Source: Hyphomonadaceae bacterium
Lineage (GTDB): Bacteria > Pseudomonadota > Alphaproteobacteria > Caulobacterales > Aquidulcibacteraceae
Assembly: GCA_019636095.1 (NCBI GenBank)
Contig: JAHBYF010000001.1
Coordinates: 310,001-374,000 of the forward strand
Reading direction: 5' to 3'
DNA: 64,000 nt
Under the pieces are notes generated by a model. It searched no databases and was not told where the DNA came from. It saw nothing but the letters and a program-made list of their open reading frames with translations. The position numbers and the translations under genes were made by a program. This document shows, piece after piece, positions 27,644 to 37,706 of the stretch (position 1 is its first letter; each line of letters opens with the position of its first letter).

Positions 27644-28650
27644 CGGCGGACGCTGAGATCGGCGGCCAGGAACGCTTCGATCTCGGCGGCTGAGGCGAGA
27701 TCAAAGTCGCCGGGGATCGTGTGCTTGATGCACGCGGCGCCAAGGGCGAAGCGGATCGCGTCTGCGTTGTTCGTGCCGGTGCGAAGCGCATGGATGAGGC
27801 CGGCGGCGAAGGCGTCGCCCGCACCGATGCGATCAACGATGTGCGTGACTTCGATGGCGGGTGCGTCGGCTGAGCCGTCGCGTGTGTGAAGAGCTGCGGC
27901 CAGCGCGTGGTGATTGACGCTGTGCTGCACGCGGTGCGTCGCGGCCATCAGTCTGAGATCAGGGAAAGCTTTGAACGCGGCGTCGGCGGCTTCGCGGGCG
28001 TTGGCTGGTGAGCCGCCGAGGATCAGCGCGATGTCGCGTTCGTTGCCGAATACGATGTCGGATTGTGCGAGAATCTGGCGGAGGATCGCGGACGCGTCGC
28101 CGTTCCAGGCTTTCCAGAGTCTTTCGCGATAGTTGCAATCAAACGAAACGGTGAGGCCTAGTTTGCGCGCTTCGGTGACGGCGCGGATCGCGGCTTCAGC
28201 GACTTGCAGGCCGAGTGCAGCGGTAACGCCGGAGACGTGGAGCCAACCTGCGCCTTTGAGAACTTCGTTCCAATTTGTCTTGGCGTGCTCGGCATTGGCG
28301 AACGAAGAGGCAGCGCGGTCGTAGATCACTTCGGCGGCGCGCCCGCCGGCGCCAGGGCTCAAGAAGTAAAGTCCCATGCGACCCGGTCTGAAGGTGATGC
28401 GCGAAGTGTCGACGCCGTAACGGCGGAGTTCGTTGCGTGCGGCGTGGCCCAGCGCATTGTCGGGCAGCGTAGAGAAGATGCTGACGTTGTGGCCGAGGGT
28501 CGCGAGAGAGACGGCCACGTTTGCCTCGGCGCCGCCGACACAGATGTTCACTTTCGGTGTTTGCAGCAGGAGTTCGGCGCCGGGAGCGGAGAGGCGGAGC
28601 AGCACTTCGCCGAAGCAAAGGATGTCACCGTCGGTGCGGAACGCACTCAT
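27640..28650 (-). CDS. kdgK: 2-keto-3-deoxygluconate kinase (PfkB family)
   Basis: 336 residues. Phosphorylates KDG to KDPG, feeding Eda. PfkB signatures: GGAEANVAVSLATLG near the N-terminus and the C-terminal DRIGAGDAFAAGLIHAL with the catalytic aspartate. ILCFGEVLLRLS is the usual N-terminal strand. The start overlaps the kduD stop (ATGA). Together with kduD and the isomerase it forms a three-gene minus-strand operon behind the operator at 30093. Confidence 0.92.
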   Translation of the reverse strand: MSAFRTDGDILCFGEVLLRLSAPGAELLLQTPKVNICVGGAEANVAVSLATLGHNVSIFSTLPDNALGHAARNELRRYGVDTSRITFRPGRMGLYFLSPGAGGRAAEVIYDRAASSFANAEHAKTNWNEVLKGAGWLHVSGVTAALGLQVAEAAIRAVTEARKLGLTVSFDCNYRERLWKAWNGDASAILRQILAQSDIVFGNERDIALILGGSPANAREAADAAFKAFPDLRLMAATHRVQHSVNHHALAAALHTRDGSADAPAIEVTHIVDRIGAGDAFAAGLIHALRTGTNNADAIRFALGAACIKHTIPGDFDLASAAEIEAFLAADLSVRR

Positions 28651-29405
28651 CGCGCTAGCCAGCCGCCGTCGACGGGGAGGATGGCGCCGTGCACGTAGTC
28701 AGAGGCGCGCGATGCGAGGAAGACAGCCGCGCCGCCTATGTCGCTGGCTTCGCCCCAACGTCCAGCTGGAATGCGTCCCAGAATTTCTGCGTTGCGCTTC
28801 GCGTCGTCACGCAGAAGCGTTGTGTTGTCTGTCGCCATGTAGCCTGGCGCGATCGCGTTCACGTTCACGCCCCTTGCGGCCCATTCGTTGGCAAGCAGGC
28901 GCGTTAGACCTGCGAGACCGCTCTTAGAGGCTGTATAAGAAGGCACGCGGATGCCGCCTTGAAAAGAGAGCATCGAGGCGACGTTGATGATCTTGCCGCG
29001 GCCTTGCGCGATCATGTGGCGGCCGGCGGCCTGTGCCAGGAAGAAGACCGACTTCAAGTTTGTATCGATCACCGCGTCCCAATCGGCCTCGGTGAAGTCG
29101 ACGGAATCGGCGCGGCGGATGATGCCGGCATTGTTGACGAGAACGTCGAGGCCACCGAGATCACCAATGGTTTGTTCGATAATCGCGGCGATTGGTGCGG
29201 TGGAACTCAGATCCGCCTCGATACCAGTGAAACGGCGGCCGAGCGCGATGACCTTCTGCGCCGTCTCCGGCGCAGCGCGGCGGCTGACATTGGCGATGTC
29301 AGCGCCGGCTTCGGCGAGCGCGAGCGCGATGGCTTGGCCGAGGCCGACATTGCCGCCGGTGACGAGCGCAACTTTGCCGGTGAGGTCAAACGGGTTAGCG
29401 CTCAT
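28647..29405 (-). CDS. kduD: 2-dehydro-3-deoxy-D-gluconate 5-dehydrogenase (SDR)
   Basis: 252 residues. Reduces 3-deoxy-D-glycero-2,5-hexodiulosonate to KDG with NAD(P)H. Seen: TGGNVGLGQAIA cofactor motif, NNAGIIRRADSVDFTEADWD, catalytic Ser and YxxxK in SMLSFQGGIRVPSYTASKSG and the PVDGGWLAR end, the pattern of KduD proteins. It lies between kdgK and the isomerase. Confidence 0.92.
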   Translation of the reverse strand: MSANPFDLTGKVALVTGGNVGLGQAIALALAEAGADIANVSRRAAPETAQKVIALGRRFTGIEADLSSTAPIAAIIEQTIGDLGGLDVLVNNAGIIRRADSVDFTEADWDAVIDTNLKSVFFLAQAAGRHMIAQGRGKIINVASMLSFQGGIRVPSYTASKSGLAGLTRLLANEWAARGVNVNAIAPGYMATDNTTLLRDDAKRNAEILGRIPAGRWGEASDIGGAAVFLASRASDYVHGAILPVDGGWLAR

Positions 29406-29414
29406 AGTTCTCTC

Positions 29415-30056
29415 TTACGACGCGCGCACGCGCCGGATGTAGTCGGCAATGGCTGTATCTTGCGCGTTGGCAAAGAACAATTCCTCGAAGCGTTCGCCGG
29501 CGATAGTTGCTTTCAGCAAGTCCTGATCGACCGACTTCAGCACCGTCAGCATGTCTTTGCACGACGCGGCCTTCAGTTCTTTCAGGATACCGCGGTTCTT
29601 CGCCATGATCTGTGCGCGTTCTTTCGGGTAGCCGAGGCCACGCTCGCCATCGAAGAGTTTGCGATAGCAATCTTGCAGGTTGAGTTCAGCCGCCCAGCCA
29701 AAGCCTTTGGCGTACGGCATTGCGATGGCGTTGCCGTCATTGATTTGGCCAAACAGGAAAGCGTCGGTCGGGTCGATGATCAAGCCGCAGAACACGCCGG
29801 GCATCGAATTGGCGGCGAGCATCGTTCCCATGCCGGTGCCGCAACCAGTCACGACGAAGTCTGCAGCTTTCGAGTTGATCAGAATGCCGGCGAGTAAGCC
29901 ATTCATCACGTAGGTCAGCGAGACTTTGTCCTCGGCAGTGTACATTCCGTAGTGATGCACTCGGTGGCCGAGCGGCTCGGCCACGGCTTTCAGCGCGTCA
30001 TGCACGATGCTGCTCTTGGCGGCCTGGCTGTTCTCGATGATGAGCGCGATTTTCAT
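29415..30056 (-). CDS. RpiB/LacAB-family isomerase, probable 4-deoxy-5-keto-uronate isomerase (DhuI-like)
   Basis: 213 residues, longer than classical RpiB (about 150), with an extra C-terminal helical region. N-terminal KIALIIENSQAAKSS and the VVTGCGTGMGTMLAANSMPGVFCG active-site region mark the RpiB/LacAB fold. It precedes kduD and kdgK and no KduI homologue is present. RpiB-fold isomerases (DhuI) are known in streptococcal glycosaminoglycan loci to convert the ketodeoxyuronate to the KduD substrate. That role is inferred here. First gene of the operon, 37 bp from the operator. Confidence 0.8.
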   Translation of the reverse strand: MKIALIIENSQAAKSSIVHDALKAVAEPLGHRVHHYGMYTAEDKVSLTYVMNGLLAGILINSKAADFVVTGCGTGMGTMLAANSMPGVFCGLIIDPTDAFLFGQINDGNAIAMPYAKGFGWAAELNLQDCYRKLFDGERGLGYPKERAQIMAKNRGILKELKAASCKDMLTVLKSVDQDLLKATIAGERFEELFFANAQDTAIADYIRRVRAS

Positions 30057-30092
30057 GGGCAGTCCTCTCTGGAGGTCTCGTCAATCGAGCAT

Positions 30093-30106
30093 GGTAACCG
30101 GTGTCA
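30093..30106 (-). promoter_or_regulatory. LacI-type operator (copy 2)
   Basis: Plus strand reads GGTAACCGGTGTCA, i.e. TGACACCGGTTACC on the transcribed strand. This is identical, in the same orientation relative to its gene, to the site upstream of the FAH-family gene. It sits 37 bp upstream of the isomerase-kduD-kdgK operon start. Confidence 0.75.
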
Positions 30107-30128
30107 TCTGTGCGCGCAACGGCGTGCT

Positions 30129-31202
30129 CTACTTGGGTGCAGTGGCAGTAGATTCACGCTCGACGAGAAACGCCGGAAACACGGCGTTATCCTCATCGGG
30201 CGACTGATCGGCGGCGGCGCGAAGCAGGTGCTGGGCGGCGGCGCGCCCCATGTCGTGAATGGGCCAACGCACCGTGGTGAGCGGTGGCCACAAGCGACTT
30301 GAGACAGGCGTATCGTCGAAACCAACGACAGAGAGATCAATGGGAATCGAGAGCCCGAGTTGGCGGGCGGCGTGATAGACGCCCGCCGCCATTTCATCGT
30401 TGCTCGCGAAGATCGCGGTGGGGCGCGGGGAAAGCTTTAGCAATTTCTCCGCGGCGGCGATCCCGGACTCATAGGTATAGGCGCCGTCGACCATGTTTTT
30501 GGCGGCCAGCTGAATGCCGCGTTCTTTCAAGCCGGCGAGAAAACCGGCGCGCCGTTCTTCGCGTGAACGGAAGCCAGGCGGACCCGCGATGAAGCCGATG
30601 CAAGTATGGCCAAGGTCGGCAAGATGCTTTGCGGCTTCTGCCGTCGCCAGACCGTCGGTCGACGCGACCAAGTTACCCGGCACGTCGATCACCGCTGACG
30701 CCATGCGAACATAGTGACAGCCGCGCTCTGTAAGCATCTCAACCAATGCGTTATTCTCGGAGATCGGCGGCAACAAGATGACGCCGAACAACTTCTGCCG
30801 CTCAACGAAGGCCGATACCTCGGGCAAGAAGTTCTTTGCGTTGCGGTCGCAAGCATGAACTACGAGTTCGAATCCGCTTCCCTTGAGGCCATCGAGAACG
30901 CCTTCCTGCATGGTTACGACCATCTGCGCGTTCGGATTGTCGAACACCATGCCGATAAGGAACGAGCGGCGGAAGGCGAGGCCGCGCGCCTGCGGATCGG
31001 GCGTGTAGCCCATCTCCTGCATCAGGCTGTTGACCTTGAGGCGTGTCTCTTCGCGCACGAACGGTGAATTGTTGAGGACACGAGAGACGGTCTTCTTCGA
31101 AACGCCGGCGAGTCGGGCGATATCGTTGATGGTCGTGCGCCGCCTTCCTCCGCCACGCGAAGTCTCGGTGCTCGGACGGCGGCCGGAGGAGGATGAACTC
31201 AC
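30129..31202 (-). CDS. LacI-family transcriptional regulator of the uronate genes
   Basis: 357 residues from GTG 31202. A serine/arginine-rich leader of about 22 residues is followed by the LacI HTH (TTINDIARLAGVSKKTVSRV, then LNN) and a periplasmic-binding-protein-like sensor domain. VGFDDTPVSSRLWPPLTTVR closes the fold. Four closely related operators lie within 7 kb upstream and downstream. The likely inducer is KDG or an early uronate intermediate (inference). It lies downstream of the TonB receptor on the same strand, with a hairpin in between. Confidence 0.92.
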   Translation of the reverse strand: MSSSSSGRRPSTETSRGGGRRRTTINDIARLAGVSKKTVSRVLNNSPFVREETRLKVNSLMQEMGYTPDPQARGLAFRRSFLIGMVFDNPNAQMVVTMQEGVLDGLKGSGFELVVHACDRNAKNFLPEVSAFVERQKLFGVILLPPISENNALVEMLTERGCHYVRMASAVIDVPGNLVASTDGLATAEAAKHLADLGHTCIGFIAGPPGFRSREERRAGFLAGLKERGIQLAAKNMVDGAYTYESGIAAAEKLLKLSPRPTAIFASNDEMAAGVYHAARQLGLSIPIDLSVVGFDDTPVSSRLWPPLTTVRWPIHDMGRAAAQHLLRAAADQSPDEDNAVFPAFLVERESTATAPK

Positions 31203-31285
31203 GCTGCGCTAACTCGCTGCTGCTCTTGCTCTTGTTATGAGCATATCGCGACCGGTGGCGCCAGCGAAAGCGGACCAAAAGAGAT

Positions 31286-31312
31286 GGGGCGGCCCGCAGG
31301 AGGAGCCGCCCC
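31286..31312 (-). terminator. Hairpin, probable terminator after the TonB receptor gene
   Basis: GGGGCGGC (31286-31293) and GCCGCCCC (31305-31312) form an 8-bp GC stem with an 11-base loop. On the minus strand it is followed by ATCTCTTTT, a modest T-rich tract. It lies just past the receptor stop at 31339 and before the regulator gene. Confidence 0.6.
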
Positions 31313-31338
31313 AGGTAGAAGTTGCTTTAGGAGGGTGC

Positions 31339-34161
31339 TTAGTACGTGAAGCGGATCCCCGCCAAAATCTGGCGGCCATAGTGATGGTAGAAAGAACTTC
31401 TATCGTCCGGACTGAGGAACTGATCGCTGACCTCGTCTGTCAGGTTCAGGCCTTCCAGCGTCAGCCGCAGACGATCGCTGATCGCGTAAGAGCTCGCGAA
31501 GTCGATATTGAGTGTCTCCGCTGTACTCTCAGACGTGTTGCCATTGCGGCCTGGAATCGTCGTCAGATAGTCGCTGCGGAACGCTCCCGAAACACGCGCA
31601 GAGAAGCGCTCATCTTCATAGTAGAGCGTCGCGTTCCAAGACTCCGAAGAAAGACCGGTCAAGTCCGCGGTGACCGTCGGATTGCCGCTGGAGTCGACGT
31701 AGTCGATCTCAGACTCAACGTGCGTATAGTTGGCCGCGACGCCGAAGTTCGACCAGATGCCTGGCAGGAAGAAGAACGGCATTTGCACGCCAATTTCCCA
31801 GCCCGAGAGCGGGCCACCTGGTGTGTTACGCGGTAGCGAGAACTGCCAGTTGGCGTCGCTTGGGTTGCACGTCGCCGGATAGGCAGCGCCGCAAGCGGCG
31901 ATGGCGACGCTGTCAGGCAGCCCAAGAGCGTTGCCTGTGAACGTGCCGGTTTCACGCACGGTCTGCACGAAGGAGTCGATATCCTTGTAGAAATACGCCA
32001 CCGACACCAACGCTTCGGGGCGGAAGTACCATTCCAACGAAACGTCGTAGGTGCGCGCGCGGAATGGATCGAGCTCTGGGTTGCCGGCCGTGACGGTCCG
32101 GTTTGAGCCGGAAACGCTGACCGAGGCGCCGGGGTTCAACTGGCCAAGGTTTGGCCGCGTCATGACCTCGGCTGCGCCAAAACGCAGCAAGAGGTTTTGC
32201 GTTGGTTCAAGAACCATGTTGAGCGCGGGCAATGTGTCCGAATACGTACGCGACACGGTCGATTGCACAGGTAGGCCGGCAGAGAATGTGTAGCCGGTCG
32301 AGCTCTGGTCCGTTTCAACGTAGCGGACGCCGAAATTACCGCGGAACGGCATGCCGCCGATCTCTGTGCTCCAGTCGGCTTGCACGTAAGCGCCGCGGTC
32401 TTCCTCGCTGACCGAGAAGTTGTTTCCAAGCGCGGGCTCAATGCCCATCTGGAAGACGGCGGGATTATAGAGATCCCAAAGTCCACCTGCGGCTCTTACG
32501 TCCGGCGCCGCCCAAGTCGTGGTGAGGCCGGCGGGGAGGCTAAGTCCAGAGCCATTGAGAGCGATAATTTGCGAGTAGAGCGCGTTCGCTGTGGCGGCGG
32601 CAAAGCCGGGGATCACGCTTTCGCGGTTCGACGTCGTACCGTTGGAGCGGCGCAGCTCGACGCTGGTAAAGTCGTAGTCTTTCCAATTGAGACCGCCGCT
32701 CACCGTGAGCCAATCGTTCGCATCGAACTCAAGGTTTGCGTAAGCAGTATTGAAGTTGTTGTCGACGTACTGGGGACGTAACCTGATTTGCGAAAGCGCC
32801 CAGAACGCCGGATCCGTGACTGCGGCGCCACCGTACGAAATGAGCGGAAGATCGTTGTTGCCGCGATAGTCGTAGACGTAGCCGTCAACGTTGGCGTGAT
32901 CCCATAGCAGCGTCGTTTGAATTGGGTTCGAGTGTGCTGCCTGCGAGCGCCCGATGAACGCGTCACCACGAAGCGTGCTGCTGAAGTCATGGCTCAGCGT
33001 GATCGACGCTTGGCTAACTTGCGAACTTAGCTCGTCGTAGCGATTTTCCGAGCGAATATCGACATCGTCGAAAACACCATAGACCAGCGTGCCTCCCTGA
33101 ATTTCATAGGCGCTCACGTCGACATCTTGGATCGCGCTGGCGCCCGTGGTGCTGAAAACGGGAGACTCGAGGAAGGATTCCGTGCGCGTCGCATTGTGGT
33201 CTGCGTAGAGCACGTCGAGCGTTACGTCGGTCGCCTCGCTCGGCCGCCATTGCAAGCTAAGCGTGGCGCCTAGACGATCCTGGGTGTGCTCGTAGATGTC
33301 GTACCGCGGAATCCGCGGGTGGAAGGCCGCATTGACCGCGTCAAAATCTGGGCGCGTACCAGCTGCGTTGGCGGCAGTTTGACCCATCACGCTGCCGAAG
33401 CAGGATGTGCCGCAAGAGTTTACGGCTGCGCCGTTCTGCCACCGAACCGTGCTGGCGCCTTCTTCGAGGGAGTCGCGATCGCTGAACGCAATCGAGAACA
33501 GCGCGCCGAAATTGTTCCAGCGATTGCTGATGAGGAGCGCGATGCGCGGATCGTAGGTGTCGGAGAGATCGTTGTAGCCCCACTGCAACGACGTGCCGAG
33601 TTCAAAGCCGTCATAGTCGAATGGCCGCGCGGTCCGAAGGTCGATCGTGGCGCCCAGCGACCCTTCCTCGACGGAGGCTTCACCGGTCTTGCGTACGGTG
33701 ATGTTGTTGAACAGTTCCGAGGCGAAAATGTTGAAGTCGAAGTTGCGGCCACGGTTGGTGCCGCCTTCGGCGTCCGTGGAGCCTTCGGCCGACATCGCCT
33801 CCATGCCGTTGAGGCGAACGCGCGTAAATTGGGGACCAAGACCACGGACGGTGATCTGGCGACCCTCGCCATTTGAACGTGTAATCGCTACGCCCGGGAT
33901 GCGCTGGATCGACTCTGAAAGGTTCAGATCGGGGAAGTCGGCGATGTCTTCCGCAACGATGGCATCAACAGCTGATGTCTCTTCGCGCTTGATATCAATG
34001 GCCTGAGCCAAGCTGGCGCGGAAACCGGTAACGACGATTTCCTCTTCCTCGACTGCGTCTTGCGCGGCCGCCTGACCGGACAGGCCGGCTGCGAAGGCGG
34101 CGAGCGATGCGCCCAGCATCAGCGAGAGTTTCGGGCGCACGTGTCCCTTACGACGACTCAT
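31339..34161 (-). CDS. TonB-dependent receptor, carbohydrate type
   Basis: About 940 residues from ATG 34161, preceded by GGGGAGGAAAA; the frame is open upstream to 34302. N-terminal signal (RPKLSLMLGASLAAFAAGLS ending in AQAA/AAQ). TonB-box-like EEEIVVTGFRASLAQA, then a plug domain with DFPDLNLSESIQRIPGVAI and RGLGPQFTRVRLNG, typical of the Caulobacter/Xanthomonas TonB receptors used for plant oligosaccharides. A long beta-barrel follows, ending in aromatic IRFTY. Two tandem operators upstream link it to uronate control; likely cargo is an oligouronide such as pectin fragments (inference). Confidence 0.92.
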   Translation of the reverse strand: MSRRKGHVRPKLSLMLGASLAAFAAGLSGQAAAQDAVEEEEIVVTGFRASLAQAIDIKREETSAVDAIVAEDIADFPDLNLSESIQRIPGVAITRSNGEGRQITVRGLGPQFTRVRLNGMEAMSAEGSTDAEGGTNRGRNFDFNIFASELFNNITVRKTGEASVEEGSLGATIDLRTARPFDYDGFELGTSLQWGYNDLSDTYDPRIALLISNRWNNFGALFSIAFSDRDSLEEGASTVRWQNGAAVNSCGTSCFGSVMGQTAANAAGTRPDFDAVNAAFHPRIPRYDIYEHTQDRLGATLSLQWRPSEATDVTLDVLYADHNATRTESFLESPVFSTTGASAIQDVDVSAYEIQGGTLVYGVFDDVDIRSENRYDELSSQVSQASITLSHDFSSTLRGDAFIGRSQAAHSNPIQTTLLWDHANVDGYVYDYRGNNDLPLISYGGAAVTDPAFWALSQIRLRPQYVDNNFNTAYANLEFDANDWLTVSGGLNWKDYDFTSVELRRSNGTTSNRESVIPGFAAATANALYSQIIALNGSGLSLPAGLTTTWAAPDVRAAGGLWDLYNPAVFQMGIEPALGNNFSVSEEDRGAYVQADWSTEIGGMPFRGNFGVRYVETDQSSTGYTFSAGLPVQSTVSRTYSDTLPALNMVLEPTQNLLLRFGAAEVMTRPNLGQLNPGASVSVSGSNRTVTAGNPELDPFRARTYDVSLEWYFRPEALVSVAYFYKDIDSFVQTVRETGTFTGNALGLPDSVAIAACGAAYPATCNPSDANWQFSLPRNTPGGPLSGWEIGVQMPFFFLPGIWSNFGVAANYTHVESEIDYVDSSGNPTVTADLTGLSSESWNATLYYEDERFSARVSGAFRSDYLTTIPGRNGNTSESTAETLNIDFASSYAISDRLRLTLEGLNLTDEVSDQFLSPDDRSSFYHHYGRQILAGIRFTY

Positions 34162-34226
34162 TCGATTTTCCTCCCCGATTGACCCCGAGTGCCACCAATC
34201 TGCTGACTGGCGCCCTGGAATTCTTC

Positions 34227-34240
34227 TGACACCGGTGTCA
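34227..34240 (-). promoter_or_regulatory. LacI-type operator (copy 3, perfect palindrome)
   Basis: TGACACCGGTGTCA, a perfect 14-bp palindrome 66 bp upstream of the TonB receptor start. It lies between the receptor and the divergent zwf. Confidence 0.8.
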
Positions 34241-34250
34241 TTTCCCAATA

Positions 34251-34264
34251 AGACACCGGTGTCA
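34251..34264 (-). promoter_or_regulatory. LacI-type operator (copy 4)
   Basis: AGACACCGGTGTCA, one base from the perfect palindrome, with its centre 24 bp from copy 3. The tandem pair suggests cooperative binding. A lone half-site GGTGTCA at 34321-34327 lies nearer zwf. Confidence 0.8.
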
Positions 34265-34410
34265 GGGGAGCTTATCAGCGTAGCCCCGTTTGACAAGCAC
34301 AAGACGCCTCAAATGCGATAGGTGTCACGTTCAGGATACTCTCGCAGGTGCGAGATAAGCCGGCGCGAGGGGCTTTTGCGCTCCGGAGCGAACACTAGTT
34401 TGGTTGGTGC

Positions 34411-35880
34411 ATGGCTGAGTTCATTCCTGTCCCGCCGTTCGATCTCGTCGTATTCGGCGCGACCGGCGATCTTTCACTCAGAAAGCTCTTCCCCTCGCTG
34501 CTGCACCGCTACTTGGACGGACAGATCCCGCCGCAGTCACGCATCATTGGAGTTGCGCGTAGCGAATTGGAAACGGACGCATTCCGACAGATGGTGCATG
34601 AGGCGCATCTGAAGTTCGCGCCGAAGGATCATATCGACGAAGCCAAATGCGCTGACTTCTTGAAGCATGTAGAATACGCGCGTGTCGACGCGACTGCGCC
34701 GCCGAGTGAGTGGGGAGCGCTGAAGAGCGCTCTAGCAAACGGCAATGGCAACGTTCGCATCTTCTATCTCTCGACCGCGCCGTCGTTGTTTGTCACGATT
34801 GCGCAGCGCCTGGCCGAAACAGAGCTGGCCACATCCACGTCGCGCATTGTTCTGGAAAAGCCGATTGGACGTGATCTTGCGTCGTCGCGGGCCATCAACG
34901 ACGGCGTCGGCGCTGTGTTTGACGAACAACGTACGTTCCGCATTGACCATTACCTTGGGAAGGAAACCGTTCAAAATCTTCTTGTGCTGCGTTTCGCGAA
35001 CATGCTGGTTGAGCCAGTGTGGTCGCGGGCGACGATTGATCACGTGCAGATCACGGTGGCCGAAGAACTCGGGGTCGAAGGCCGAGCCGACTATTACGAC
35101 AAATCCGGCGCACTTCGCGACATGGTTCAAAACCACATCCTGCAGCTTCTATGTCTTGTAGCGCTGGAATCGCCGAACACGATGGATGCTGACGCAATTC
35201 GCACGGAAAAGCTCAAAGTGCTTTCGGCGTTGCATCCGTTTGATGCGAAGTCAGCAGCGACCAAAACTGTCCGCGGACAATACAAGGCAGGTCTTGTGAG
35301 CGGCGCGAAGGCGCCCGCTTACGCTGAAGAGGTTGGTCATCCGACCGGCACGGAGACCTTCGTTGCGATCAAAGCCGAAGTTGACAATTGGCGCTGGGCC
35401 GGCGTGCCGTTCTATCTGCGCACTGGCAAGCGCATGGGTGTGCGGCGATCGGAGATTGTCGTGCAGTTTAAGGATACGCCGGTGCCGATTTTTGGCGCCG
35501 GCGCGGGAGCGCCGAACAAGCTGGTGTTGCGATTGCAACCCGATGAAGGCGTGCGCTTGTGGCTCAACATGAAGGAGCCGGGCCCGGGCGGTCTGCGCGT
35601 AAAGACGGCGCCGCTCGACTTGTCATTTGCAGAAGAGTTCGGCGGCGTGCGCTATCCGGATGCCTATGAGCGGCTGCTGATGGATGTCGTGCGCGGCAAC
35701 CTTTCACTCTTCATGCGCCGCGACGAAGTTGATGCGGCGTGGACATGGGCGGATGCGTTGCTAGCCGCGTGGAATGAGAGCGGCGCGGAGCCGTTTCTCT
35801 ATCCGGCTGGTTCGAACGGCCCCACTCAATCAGCGCTGCTCCTCGATCGTGATGGACGCGCGTGGTGGGATCCAGAGTGA
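34411..35880 (+). CDS. zwf: Glucose-6-phosphate 1-dehydrogenase
   Basis: 489 residues. NAD(P)-dependent oxidation of glucose 6-phosphate to 6-phosphogluconolactone. Seen: the coenzyme site [16 protein letters not shown] and the substrate/catalytic motif [19 protein letters not shown]. The stop overlaps the edd start (TGATG). No phosphogluconolactonase gene lies between zwf and edd, unlike many proteobacterial operons. The divergent region to the TonB receptor holds two LacI-type operators, so shared control is possible. Confidence 0.96.
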   Translation: MAEFIPVPPFDLVVFGATGDLSLRKLFPSLLHRYLDGQIPPQSRIIGVARSELETDAFRQMVHEAHLKFAPKDHIDEAKCADFLKHVEYARVDATAPPSEWGALKSALANGNGNVRIFYLSTAPSLFVTIAQRLAETELATSTSRIVLEKPIGRDLASSRAINDGVGAVFDEQRTFRIDHYLGKETVQNLLVLRFANMLVEPVWSRATIDHVQITVAEELGVEGRADYYDKSGALRDMVQNHILQLLCLVALESPNTMDADAIRTEKLKVLSALHPFDAKSAATKTVRGQYKAGLVSGAKAPAYAEEVGHPTGTETFVAIKAEVDNWRWAGVPFYLRTGKRMGVRRSEIVVQFKDTPVPIFGAGAGAPNKLVLRLQPDEGVRLWLNMKEPGPGGLRVKTAPLDLSFAEEFGGVRYPDAYERLLMDVVRGNLSLFMRRDEVDAAWTWADALLAAWNESGAEPFLYPAGSNGPTQSALLLDRDGRAWWDPE

Positions 35881-37706
35881 TGGCGATGCACTCAACCGTC
35901 GAGGCTGTGACGCAACGCATTATTGATCGTAGCGTTCATAGGCGCCGCCGATATCTCGATCTCATCGACGGCTATGACGCCACAAGACCGGCGCGTGTGA
36001 AAATTGCGGAAGCAAACCGCGCGCATGGTGCGGCCGGTTGTGCGGTTCAGGATAAGATCGAGCTGCTCGGCGGCCACTGGCCATCCATCGGGATTGTCAC
36101 TGCCTATAACGACATGCTCTCGGCGCATGCGCCGTACGAGCACTATCCAGAGATCATTCGCCGCGCGGCGCGCGAGGTTGGCGCAGTGGCGCAAGTTGCG
36201 GGTGGCGTGCCGGCGATGTGCGATGGCGTCACTCAGGGCTTTGAGGGCATGGAGCTTTCGCTGTTCTCGCGCGATGTGATTGCGCTCAGCACGGCGGTCT
36301 CGCTTTCGCACGCGACGTTCGATGCGGCATTGCTGCTGGGGATTTGCGACAAGATTGTTCCGGGACTGTTGATTGGTGCGCTGCGCTTCCCGTGGTTGCC
36401 GGCGATTTTCGTGCCGGGAGGTCCGATGCCGTCAGGTCTACCGAACAAAGAGAAGGCTGCGCGCCGGCAATTGTTCGCGGAAGGCAAGATCGGTCGAGAA
36501 GAATTGCTGCAGGCCGAAGCGGAGAGCTACCACGCGCCGGGAACGTGCACGTTTTATGGAACGGCGAACTCCAATCAGATGATGATGGAGGTGATGGGTT
36601 TGCATCTGCCGGGAGCTGCCTTCGTCGCGCCGAATACGCCTCTTCGCGAAGCTCTGACAGTGGCCGCCGCGCAGCGCGCGGCCAAGATCACCGGACTTGG
36701 CGAAGACTACCGGCCGATTGGCCGTGCGGTTGATGAGAAGGCCATTGTGAACGCGATAGTCGGACTGATGGCGACTGGTGGTTCGACCAACCATTTCATC
36801 CACCTTCCAGCGATCGCATCAGCTGCAGGAATCGAGATCACGTGGGATGATTTCGCGGAGCTTTCACATGCTACGCCATTGTTGTCGCGGATTTATCCGA
36901 ACGGATCGGCGGATGTGAATCAGTTCCACGCCGCCGGCGGCATGGCGTTCCTTACCCGCGAATTACTCGATGCAGGATTGTTGCATGGAGACGTCGTGAC
37001 GGTTGGGGGTGAAAACCTCGCCGCGTACGCGCAAGAGCCGATCCTCAATGGCGAGATATTGTCTTGGCGCGATGCCGCCAACGCAAGCGCGGACGAGGAT
37101 GTCTTGCGGGGCGCGCGTGCGCCGTTCTCTGCAGACGGTGGCTTGCGATTGTTGAGCGGGCGCCTTGGCCGCGCGTGTGTCAAGGTATCTGCCGTGGCGC
37201 GAGAGAAGCGCGTTGTCGAGGCGTCAGCTCTGGTTTTCGACTCTCAAGCAGATGTGCAGGCGGCGTTCAAGCGCGGTGAGCTTGATCGTGATTGCGTGAT
37301 TGTCGTGCGTGGCCAGGGCCCGCGCGCGAACGGTATGCCTGAATTGCACAAGCTGATGCCGCTGATGGGCGCCTTGCAGGACCGAGGATTTCTTGTTGCG
37401 CTGGCGACGGACGGCCGGATGTCTGGCGCGAGCGGCAAGGTGTTGGCAGCGATTCATATTACGCCGGAAGCAGCGGAAGGTGGCCCATTGGCGAAGGTGC
37501 GTGATGGCGACGTGGTTCGCGTTGATGCAGAGGCTGGTGTACTCGACGTGACTTCCCCCGCGGGGTGGAGCGAGCGCGCGCCGGCCCAACTCGACTTAGC
37601 CGGCAATTCTCGCGGCCTTGGGCGTGAGTTGTTCTCGTTGTTTCGCGCGAATGCATGCTCCGCGGAACGGGGCGGCTCTTCGTTCCCCGATTACGATCCG
37701 ATCTAG
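35880..37706 (+). CDS. edd: 6-Phosphogluconate dehydratase
   Basis: 608 residues from ATG 35880. Fe-S dehydratase of the IlvD/Edd family converting 6-phosphogluconate to KDPG, the substrate of Eda. Seen: [40 protein letters not shown] and [20 protein letters not shown] with the expected cluster cysteines, then [17 protein letters not shown]. Translationally coupled to zwf. The stop shares CTAG with the convergent glycosyltransferase stop. Confidence 0.96.
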   Translation: MAMHSTVEAVTQRIIDRSVHRRRRYLDLIDGYDATRPARVKIAEANRAHGAAGCAVQDKIELLGGHWPSIGIVTAYNDMLSAHAPYEHYPEIIRRAAREVGAVAQVAGGVPAMCDGVTQGFEGMELSLFSRDVIALSTAVSLSHATFDAALLLGICDKIVPGLLIGALRFPWLPAIFVPGGPMPSGLPNKEKAARRQLFAEGKIGREELLQAEAESYHAPGTCTFYGTANSNQMMMEVMGLHLPGAAFVAPNTPLREALTVAAAQRAAKITGLGEDYRPIGRAVDEKAIVNAIVGLMATGGSTNHFIHLPAIASAAGIEITWDDFAELSHATPLLSRIYPNGSADVNQFHAAGGMAFLTRELLDAGLLHGDVVTVGGENLAAYAQEPILNGEILSWRDAANASADEDVLRGARAPFSADGGLRLLSGRLGRACVKVSAVAREKRVVEASALVFDSQADVQAAFKRGELDRDCVIVVRGQGPRANGMPELHKLMPLMGALQDRGFLVALATDGRMSGASGKVLAAIHITPEAAEGGPLAKVRDGDVVRVDAEAGVLDVTSPAGWSERAPAQLDLAGNSRGLGRELFSLFRANACSAERGGSSFPDYDPI

